Source: CAIKZZ01 sp037443765 (lineage in GTDB: Bacteria; Pseudomonadota; Gammaproteobacteria; Steroidobacterales; Steroidobacteraceae). Taken from it: DNA of 11,013 bases. The notes under the pieces were generated by a model, which made no database searches, had not been told where the DNA came from, and saw nothing but the letters and a program-made list of their open reading frames with translations. Positions 6,209 to 11,013 of this stretch are shown in pieces. Location of the stretch: positions 1 through 11,013 of the forward strand of contig JBBINS010000101.1 of NCBI GenBank assembly GCA_037443765.1, written 5' to 3'. Each line of letters opens with the position of its first letter. The first letter of the stretch is position 1. The translations under genes were made by a program, and so were the position numbers.

Positions 6209-6971
6209 GGTCGTAGTCGAGGATCAGCGGCGCGTGGTCGGAAAAGCGGGTCTTCCTCCAGATGGTCGCGCCCTCGATGCGGTCGGCGAAGTCGGGGCTG
6301 ACGACGTGGTAGTCGATGCGCCAGCCGACGTTCTTCGCCCAGGCCTGGCCGCGGTTCGACCACCAGGTGTACTGCTCCGGCCGCGCGTCGACGGCGCGGA
6401 AGCCGTCGACCCAGCGCACGCGCCCGAACAGGTCATCGAGCCAGGCGCGCTCCTCGGGCAGGAACCCGGAGTTCTTCTGGTTCGAGCGCCAGTTCTTGAG
6501 GTCGATCTCCTTGTGCGCGATGTTCCAGTCACCGCACAGCACGACCTGGCGCCGGCTGCGGCGCAGCCGTTCGAGGTGCGGCAGGAACTCCGCGAGGAAG
6601 CGGAACTTCGCGACCTGCCGCTCCGGGCTCGACGAGCCCGACGGCAGGTACAGCGAGACGACCGAGAGCTTCCCGAAACGCGCCTCGAGGTAGCGGCCCT
6701 CGCGGTCGAACTCCGTCGATCCGAAGCCGCGGATCACCTTGTCGGGGCGCCGGCGCGAGTAGATCGCGACGCCGCTATACCCCGGTCGTTCGGCATGCAG
6801 CCACTCGGTGTGGTAGCCGCGCGGGCGCATCAGGTCCGCCTCGAGGTGCTCGTCACTGCAGCGAGTCTCCTGCAGACAGACGACGTCGAGATCCTGGCGC
6901 GGTAACCAGTCGTGAAAGCCCTTGCGCACGGCGGCGCGGATACCGTTGCAGTTGAGGCTGGCGATTCGCAT
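6198..6971 (-). CDS. Exodeoxyribonuclease III / AP endonuclease family protein at the Crc locus
   Basis: A 257-aa endonuclease/exonuclease/phosphatase-fold protein of the ExoIII (Xth) type, which cuts at abasic sites and trims 3' ends in base-excision repair. The catalytic set looks complete: N7 and N9 (LNCNGI), E35 (CLQETR), Y108 (LYLP), D148 and N150 (GDWNIAH), D220 (WRIDY), D245-H246 (SDHAP). Divergent placement beside pyrE and segments such as NWRSNQKNSGFLPEERAWLDD and the C-terminal LDYD match the Pseudomonas Crc group. Crc has lost the acidic catalytic residues and acts as a catabolite-repression cofactor, so this gene seems to be the enzymatically intact relative. ATG 6971 gives the standard MRIAS-N start; an in-frame ATG at 6983 would add MIAR. 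It heads an overlapping gene run with the AmpG-like gene. Confidence 0.93.
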   Translation of the reverse strand: MRIASLNCNGIRAAVRKGFHDWLPRQDLDVVCLQETRCSDEHLEADLMRPRGYHTEWLHAERPGYSGVAIYSRRRPDKVIRGFGSTEFDREGRYLEARFGKLSVVSLYLPSGSSSPERQVAKFRFLAEFLPHLERLRRSRRQVVLCGDWNIAHKEIDLKNWRSNQKNSGFLPEERAWLDDLFGRVRWVDGFRAVDARPEQYTWWSNRGQAWAKNVGWRIDYHVVSPDFADRIEGATIWRKTRFSDHAPLILDYDHGL

Positions 6972-6978
6972 CCGCGCG

Positions 6979-6984
6979 ATCATA
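6979..6984 (-). promoter_or_regulatory. Candidate -10 box for the ExoIII/Crc-like gene
   Basis: TATGAT on the minus strand matches 5 of 6 positions of the sigma70 -10 consensus and lies 7 nt before the ATG at 6971, which would place the transcript start at or next to the start codon. The best -35-like hexamer, CGGACA (7009-7004), sits at a poor 19-nt spacing. The hexamer also contains the alternative ATG at 6983, so the two readings conflict. Confidence 0.3.
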
Positions 6985-7041
6985 GCAAGCACGCCGCCCG
7001 GCTTGTCCGCGTGCCGCATTCGGCGGAAACTGGCCGTTCCT

Positions 7042-7728
7042 ATGCAGACCTTCCAACGCGAATTCCTCGAGCTCGCGCTCAGGCTCGGCGTGCTGCGCTT
7101 CGGCCGCTTCACACTGAAGTCCGGCCGCGAGAGCCCCTACTTCTTCAACGCCGGGCTGTTCGACACCGGCCAGGCGATCGCCGGCCTCGGGCGCGCCTAT
7201 GCGGCGGCGCTCAGCGGCTCCACGCTCGGCTACGACCTGCTGTTCGGGCCGGCGTACAAAGGAATCCCGCTCGTGACGGCGACGGCCGCCGCGCTCGCCG
7301 AGCACCACGGCCGGGACGTGCCGTACTGCTTCAACCGCAAGGAGGCCAAGGACCACGGCGAAGGCGGCCGAATCGTCGGCCGGGCGCTCGCCGGGCGGGT
7401 GCTGATCGTCGACGACGTGATCACCGCCGGGACCGCGATCCGGGAGTCGATCGACCTGATCCGCGGCGCCGGCGCGACCCCGGCCGGGGTGCTGCTGGCG
7501 CTCGACCGCGAGGAACGCGGCCGCGACTCCGCCCGGTCGGCCGTGCAGGAAGTGCGCGACAGCTTCGGCCTGCCGGTCGTCTCGATCCTGACGCTGACCG
7601 ACCTGATCGCCGGGCTCGAGACGGGGGTCGACGGGGTGCCGGCCGCGGCGCTGGCCGATCTCAGGGCCTACCGGGCCGAGTACGGGGCGCGGCAGGCACC
7701 GGCCGCGGGCGGCCGGACCCAAGCGTGA
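7042..7728 (+). CDS. pyrE: Orotate phosphoribosyltransferase
   Basis: A 228-aa enzyme that joins orotate to PRPP, giving OMP in de novo pyrimidine synthesis. VLIVDDVITAGTA (120-132) is the PRPP-binding loop. FNRKEAKDHGEGG (97-109) is the flexible catalytic loop with K100, K103 and H105, nearly identical to E. coli PyrE. LKSGRESPYFFN (25-36) and FGPAYKGIPLV (68-78) are the other conserved blocks. ATG 7042 gives the standard MQxFQREFLELAL start, while the longer open frame upstream is antisense to the nuclease gene. A weak GGCGGA lies upstream. The 70-nt divergent spacer (6972-7041) is shared with the ExoIII/Crc-like gene. I see no attenuator-like terminator before pyrE. The C-terminus carries about 15 extra Ala/Gly-rich residues relative to E. 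coli. Confidence 0.97.
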   Translation: MQTFQREFLELALRLGVLRFGRFTLKSGRESPYFFNAGLFDTGQAIAGLGRAYAAALSGSTLGYDLLFGPAYKGIPLVTATAAALAEHHGRDVPYCFNRKEAKDHGEGGRIVGRALAGRVLIVDDVITAGTAIRESIDLIRGAGATPAGVLLALDREERGRDSARSAVQEVRDSFGLPVVSILTLTDLIAGLETGVDGVPAAALADLRAYRAEYGARQAPAAGGRTQA

Positions 7729-7736
7729 CGCAGCTC

Positions 7737-7765
7737 TCGATGCGCGCCCGCCGAGGGTGCACAAT
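7737..7765 (+). promoter_or_regulatory. Weak promoter-like pair before the DUF4124 gene
   Basis: TCGATG (7737-7742) and CACAAT (7760-7765) are separated by 17 nt and lie 30 nt upstream of the ATG at 7796. They match 3/6 and 4/6 of the sigma70 consensus. This is weak, but it is the only such arrangement in the 67-nt gap between pyrE and the DUF4124 gene. Confidence 0.2.
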
Positions 7766-7795
7766 CCCCTCCACCCACGGCACACTCGGCCCCGC

Positions 7796-8503
7796 ATGAC
7801 CCGCGCAACCGCCCGTGTTCTCGTCTGCCTCGCGGCCTCGGTGGCGTGCGCAGCAGGCGCGCACGCCGCGGGCACGCGCGAGTCGAACCCCAAGGGGCCG
7901 ACCGTCTACAAGTGGGTCGACGACCAGGGTGTCGTGCACTACGGCGACGCGGTGCCGCCGCAATACGCCGACCAGGACAAGACCATCCTCAACTCGCACG
8001 GCGTCGCCGTCGGCACGATCCCGGGCAAGCGCACGCCCGAGCAGGCGGCGGCCGAGGCGGCGCAGCGCAAGTCCGAGGAACACGCCCGCGAGTCGGCGCA
8101 ACAGAGCCGCCAGCGCGACACGAACCTGCTCGCGACGTACCTGTCGGTCGAGGAAATCGAGGCACTGCGCGACCGCCGCGCCGAGATCCTGGACGCACAG
8201 GCGCGAGTCACGGGCCAGTACCTCGAACAGCTGCGCGCCCACCAGAAGCAGCTCGAGCAGCAGGCGCAGCGCTTCAAGCCCTACAACACCGCGGCGAACG
8301 CGACGCAGATGCCGGAGCGGCTGTCCGAGGACCTCGTGCGCACGACCGCGGACATCGCGACGCAGGAACACAATCTCGAGGTCAAACGGAAGGAACTCGA
8401 GAAGCTGAAAGCGCAGTTCACGAGCGACATCGCCCGCTTCAAGGAACTGAAGCGGATCGAGACCGACTACAACGGCACCCCGCCGGCGGCACGCAACAAC
8501 TAG
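7796..8503 (+). CDS. Secreted DUF4124 protein with C-terminal coiled coil
   Basis: A 235-aa exported protein of unknown function. Residues 1-24 form a Sec signal peptide (TRATAR, then a hydrophobic VLVCLAASVACAAGA core, cleavage likely after A22-H23-A24). Residues about 36-55, VYKWVDDQGVVHYGDAVPP, match the DUF4124 motif, a small periplasmic beta-rich module common in gammaproteobacteria. Residues about 84-160 and 175-225 are rich in Glu, Gln, Lys, Arg and Ala with heptad-like spacing and probably form coiled coils. A signal peptide plus coiled coil suggests a periplasmic scaffold or envelope-associated role; this is inference. ATG 7796 is chosen over the upstream ATG at 7757 because it puts the signal peptide at the N-terminus. 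It ends 21 nt before the convergent dut stop codon. Confidence 0.85.
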   Translation: MTRATARVLVCLAASVACAAGAHAAGTRESNPKGPTVYKWVDDQGVVHYGDAVPPQYADQDKTILNSHGVAVGTIPGKRTPEQAAAEAAQRKSEEHARESAQQSRQRDTNLLATYLSVEEIEALRDRRAEILDAQARVTGQYLEQLRAHQKQLEQQAQRFKPYNTAANATQMPERLSEDLVRTTADIATQEHNLEVKRKELEKLKAQFTSDIARFKELKRIETDYNGTPPAARNN

Positions 8504-8509
8504 CCGACC

Positions 8510-8534
8510 GCGGGGCGCGGGCGCTCAGCCCCGC
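8510..8534. terminator. GC-rich dyad between DUF4124 gene and dut
   Basis: GCGGGGC (8510-8516) and GCCCCGC (8528-8534) form a 7-bp all-GC stem with an 11-nt loop. It sits just after the DUF4124 stop codon (8501-8503) and includes the dut stop codon (8525-8527). No T-run follows on either strand. It is a plausible bidirectional 3'-end hairpin for the convergent genes, though chance GC pairing is hard to exclude. Confidence 0.35.
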
Positions 8535-8980
8535 CCGGAGCTGCCGAATCCCCCGCCGCCGCGCTCGCTGGCGGTGAAGGCCTCCACCACCTCGAGGCGC
8601 ACCTGCACGACCGGCACGACCACGAGCTGCGCGATCCGGTCGCCCGGCTCGATCGTGAAGCCCGCCGCGCCGCGGTTCCAGAGCGACGCCATCACCTGCC
8701 CCTGGTAGTCGGAGTCGATCAGGCCGACGAGATTGCCGAGCACGATGCCGTGCTTGTGGCCGAGCCCGGAGCGCGGTAGCAGCATGGCCGCGAGACCCGG
8801 ATCGTCGAGGTGGATCGCGAGCCCCGTCGGCACGAGCTCGGTGCGACCGGGCTCGAGCACCAGCGGCGCCGCGAGGCAGGCCCTGAGGTCGAGCCCGGCG
8901 GATCCCTCGGTCGCGTAGGCGGGCAGCGGCCAGTCGCGACCGAAGCGTGGGTCGAGGACCCGGACCTGCAGCGCGCGCAC
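8525..8980 (-). CDS. dut: dUTP diphosphatase (dUTPase)
   Basis: A 151-aa homotrimeric dUTPase that hydrolyses dUTP to dUMP, keeping uracil out of DNA and feeding dTMP synthesis. All five family motifs are present: AGLDLRA (28-34), PRSGLG (69-74), GNLVGLIDSDYQG (82-94, catalytic aspartate D89), PGDRIAQL (112-119) and the C-terminal arm RGGGGFGSSG (140-149). Length equals the E. coli enzyme and much of the sequence is near-identical. The start is GTG at 8980, only 2 nt after the coaBC stop codon, so translation is probably coupled; an upstream G-rich patch in the coaBC end (GGTGGCGGG) may serve as ribosome site. The coaBC-dut order is the conserved gammaproteobacterial arrangement. Confidence 0.97.
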   Translation of the reverse strand: MRALQVRVLDPRFGRDWPLPAYATEGSAGLDLRACLAAPLVLEPGRTELVPTGLAIHLDDPGLAAMLLPRSGLGHKHGIVLGNLVGLIDSDYQGQVMASLWNRGAAGFTIEPGDRIAQLVVVPVVQVRLEVVEAFTASERGGGGFGSSGRG

Positions 8981-8982
8981 GC

Positions 8983-10227
8983 TCAGCCCGCCACCGGGGC
9001 GAGCTTAGGCTGCGGCCGGCGAGCCTCGCGGTAGCGCTCGGCGACCAGCGCGACGAACTCGTGCGCTAGCTCCGTCTTCGACTTGAGCGCGAGCTCGCGC
9101 CGGCCGCCCGGCCAGAGCACGAGAAGCGCGTTGTCCTCGCGGTCGAAGGCGCGATCGGTCCCGACCTCGTTGGCCGCGATCAGGTCGAGGTGCTTGCGCG
9201 CGAGCTTGTCGCGCGCGTGCCGCTCGACGTCGGTGGTCTCGGCCGCGAAGCCGATCGTGAACGGCCGCCGCTCCAGCGCCGCGACCGAGGCGAGGATGTC
9301 CGGCGCCTTCTGCAGCGACAGCTCGAAGCAGTCGCTCGTCTTCTTGATCTTGTCCTTCGCGCAGCGCGCCGGCGTGTAGTCGGCGACGGCCGCGGCGCCG
9401 ATGTAGACGTCCGCGCCCGCGATGGCGGCGTGCACCGCCTGATACATCTGCTCGGCGGTCTCGACGTCGACGCGCCGCACGCCCGCCGGCGTCGCGAGCG
9501 CGACCGGCCCGCTCACGAGCGTCACCTCGGCGCCGGCGTCGCGGGCCGCGGCGGCGACCGCGAAGCCCATCTTGCCGGAGCTGCGGTTGCTGATGAACCG
9601 GACCGGGTCGAGCGGCTCGCGCGTCGGTCCCGCGCTGATGACGACCTTGAGGCCGGCGAGCGGGCCCGCGATCTCGGTGGCGAACACTGCCGCCGCCAGC
9701 GCCTCGGCCTCGAGCATGCGGCCGGGCCCGGTCTCGCCGCAGGCCTGCTCGCCGCTCGCGGGTCCGAGCAGTCGCACGCCGCGCGCGCCGAGCGTGACCG
9801 CGTTCGCCTGGGTGGCGGGGTTCGCCCACATCAGGCGGTTCATCGCCGGCGCGGCCCAGACCGGCGCGGCGGTCGCGAGGCACAGCGTCGTCAGGAGGTC
9901 GTCGGCGCGGCCGCCCGCGAGCCGCGCGAGGAAATCGGCGCTGGCCGGCGCTATCAGCACGAGTTCCGCCCAGCGGGCGAGCTCGATGTGGCCCATCGCG
10001 GCCTCCGCGGCCTCGTCCCACAGCTCGGTCCGGACCGGCCGGCCGGACAGGGCCTGGAACGTCAGCGGCGTCACGAAGCGCTGCGCGGCGGCCGTCATCA
10101 CGACCTGCACGTCGGCGCCGCGCTCCTTGAGGCGGCGCACGAGCTCGGCGGCCTTGTAGGCGGCGATCCCGCCCGTCACCCCGAGCAGGATGCGCCGCGG
10201 CGACGACAGGGGCGTGGCTTCGACCAT
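8983..10227 (-). CDS. coaBC: Bifunctional phosphopantothenoylcysteine decarboxylase / phosphopantothenate-cysteine ligase
   Basis: A 414-aa fusion enzyme (Dfp) performing two consecutive steps of CoA synthesis: CTP-dependent joining of cysteine to 4'-phosphopantothenate, then FMN-dependent decarboxylation to 4'-phosphopantetheine. The N-terminal CoaC half (about 10-190) shows ILLGVTGGIAAYK (13-25), H80 (MGHIELAR), PAMN with N130, and C163 in CGETG. The C-terminal CoaB half (about 192-405) shows SAGPTREPLDPVRFISNRSSG with N214, AAAVADYTP (278-286) and the KDKIKK lysine patch (291-296). ATG 10227 was chosen over the upstream in-frame ATG at 10290 because a sigma70-like promoter lies between them and homologues begin near here. 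It is cotranscribed with dut and divergent from radC. Confidence 0.97.
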   Translation of the reverse strand: MVEATPLSSPRRILLGVTGGIAAYKAAELVRRLKERGADVQVVMTAAAQRFVTPLTFQALSGRPVRTELWDEAAEAAMGHIELARWAELVLIAPASADFLARLAGGRADDLLTTLCLATAAPVWAAPAMNRLMWANPATQANAVTLGARGVRLLGPASGEQACGETGPGRMLEAEALAAAVFATEIAGPLAGLKVVISAGPTREPLDPVRFISNRSSGKMGFAVAAAARDAGAEVTLVSGPVALATPAGVRRVDVETAEQMYQAVHAAIAGADVYIGAAAVADYTPARCAKDKIKKTSDCFELSLQKAPDILASVAALERRPFTIGFAAETTDVERHARDKLARKHLDLIAANEVGTDRAFDREDNALLVLWPGGRRELALKSKTELAHEFVALVAERYREARRPQPKLAPVAG

Positions 10228-10386
10228 CGTTCGATTATCGACCGGGATCGGCGGCCATTCAAAGACCCCCTCTCGCCCGGCCGAGAACAAACGGTTATGG
10301 GGCAGGCCGCAGAAATGTGCGATTCGGCACAGTCGCGGCAGATTGTCGGCTCACCGGGGCCGACGACACCGACCGACACTGTCGCC
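10228..10386. other. Divergent coaBC/radC intergenic region
   Basis: This 159-nt gap holds the coaBC promoter at its left end. Toward radC there is a 6-bp inverted repeat GTCGGC/GCCGAC (10345-10350 and 10359-10364, 8-nt loop) followed by several CGAC copies up to 10376, all in the presumed radC leader. I could not find a good plus-strand -35/-10 pair or a Shine-Dalgarno sequence before the radC ATG. Confidence 0.4.
10234..10262 (-). promoter_or_regulatory. Sigma70-like promoter for coaBC-dut
   Basis: On the minus strand TTGAAT (10262-10257), a 17-nt spacer and GATAAT (10239-10234) give the best promoter in the window: 4/6 and 5/6 matches at ideal spacing. The -10 box is followed by CGAACG and then the coaBC ATG, so the predicted transcript start falls at or within a base or two of the start codon. 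This implies a leaderless or nearly leaderless mRNA, and no Shine-Dalgarno sequence is available. Confidence 0.5.
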
Positions 10387-11013
10387 ATGCGCATCGACGA
10401 CTGGCCACCCGAGGAGCGTCCCCGCGAGAAGCTGCTCGCCGCGGGCGCGAAGTCGCTGTCGGAGTCGGAGCTGCTCGCGATCTGGCTTCGCTCCGGGACC
10501 CGGGGCGCCAACGCGGTCGAGCTCGCGCGCACCCTGCTCGCCGAGTTCGGCTCGCTGCGCGGCCTGCTCGGCGCCGACGCCGGCCGCCTGTGCGGGCACC
10601 GTGGCATCGGCCCGGCCCGCTACGCGGCGTTGCAGGCGGCGCTCGAGATCGCCCGCCGCCACTACCTCGAGGCGCTCAAGGCGGGGCCGGCGCTGACGAG
10701 CCCGAGGCTCGCGGGCGACTACCTGCTCGCCGAGCTGCGCGACCGGGACTACGAGGTGTTCTGCTGCCTGTACCTCGACAGCCGGCACCGGCTGACGGGC
10801 TTCGAGGAGCTGTTTGCCGGCACGATCGACGGCGCGAGCGTGCATCCGCGGGAGGTCGTCAAGCGGGCCCTGGCGCGACGCGCGGCCGCGGTGATCCTGG
10901 TCCACAACCACCCCTCCGGGGTGGCCGAGCCGAGCCGGGCGGACGAGCTCATCACGACCCGCCTCCGGGACGCGCTCGCCCTGGTCGACATCCGCGTCGT
11001 CGACCACCTGATC
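10387..11013 (+). CDS. radC: RadC family JAMM/MPN-domain protein (3' end beyond window)
   Basis: The first 209 codons of a RadC (DUF2466/YicR) protein; it remains open to the window edge, and the family is usually about 220-225 aa, so only a few residues are missing. Residues about 1-95 carry the N-terminal helical part with a helix-hairpin-helix-like stretch (60-82, LCGHRGIGPARYAAL). Residues about 103 onward form the MPN domain with the JAMM metal site: E141 in EELFAGT, H173-N-H175-PSG and D186. VHPREVVKRAL (152-162) and DIRVVDHLI (201-209) are family-typical. RadC was linked to DNA repair, but that role was later questioned and its biochemical activity is unclear. ATG 10387 gives the usual short WPxxERPREKLL start. 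Its position divergent from coaBC matches E. coli. Confidence 0.95.
   Translation, partial: MRIDDWPPEERPREKLLAAGAKSLSESELLAIWLRSGTRGANAVELARTLLAEFGSLRGLLGADAGRLCGHRGIGPARYAALQAALEIARRHYLEALKAGPALTSPRLAGDYLLAELRDRDYEVFCCLYLDSRHRLTGFEELFAGTIDGASVHPREVVKRALARRAAAVILVHNHPSGVAEPSRADELITTRLRDALALVDIRVVDHLI

Noticed and set aside
7757..7795. A longer DUF4124 protein starting at ATG 7757
   Set aside because: It would put 13 polar residues before the signal peptide and lacks a ribosome site; ATG 7796 gives a normal signal sequence.
10345..10364. An inverted repeat upstream of radC as a riboswitch or LexA box
   Set aside because: The stem is 6 bp of GC with no conserved riboswitch core, and it does not match the CTGT-N8-ACAG LexA pattern.
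1..11013. Defence island, CRISPR, prophage or insertion sequence
   Set aside because: Every sizeable frame with sensible composition is accounted for by housekeeping or metabolic families. There are no spaced repeats, transposase motifs, integrases or terminal inverted repeats, and composition is uniform.

Overview
The window is a compact, very GC-rich stretch of bacterial chromosome (strong G/C bias at third codon positions, hence many spurious long ORFs in other frames). It is packed with housekeeping and accessory metabolic genes. Protein sequences and gene order point to a gammaproteobacterium: pyrE, dut, coaBC and radC appear in the same relative order as in E. coli (pyrE-slmA-dut-coaBC-radC), and an ExoIII/Crc-type gene is divergent from pyrE as in pseudomonads. 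A xanthomonad-like or steroidobacter-like high-GC lineage is my guess; the sequence does not prove it. I see no insertion sequence, prophage, CRISPR array, tRNA or rRNA.

Layout. (1) 1-675, minus: a CDP-alcohol phosphatidyltransferase overlapping by 4 nt the start of a diacylglycerol-kinase-like lipid kinase that runs off the left edge. (2) 836-2122, plus: a Tat-exported M24 metallopeptidase. It converges on (3) 2134-3042, minus: a PPK2-family polyphosphate kinase. (4) 3190-3891, plus: trmB, converging with a 1-nt gap on (5) a minus-strand run 6971-3893: ExoIII/Crc-like nuclease, AmpG-type MFS permease, small Rieske protein and MarC-family membrane protein. The first three overlap each other by 11 and 14 nt. 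(6) 7042-8503, plus: pyrE, then a secreted DUF4124 coiled-coil protein. (7) 10227-8525, minus: coaBC then dut, 2 nt apart, with a well-formed sigma70-like promoter in front of coaBC. (8) 10387-end, plus: radC, cut by the right edge.

Functionally the block supplies cofactor and nucleotide metabolism (CoA synthesis, dUTP removal, orotate to OMP), DNA/RNA upkeep (ExoIII-like nuclease, TrmB tRNA m7G methylation, RadC), cell-wall recycling (AmpG), phospholipid-type chemistry and polyphosphate use. No gap between genes exceeds 160 nt. The three convergent junctions each have a small GC-rich dyad containing stop codons. I did not find a clearly new system. The best leads are the Crc-locus nuclease with an intact active site, the lipid-kinase/phosphatidyltransferase pair, the AmpG-Rieske overlap, and the apparently leaderless coaBC promoter.
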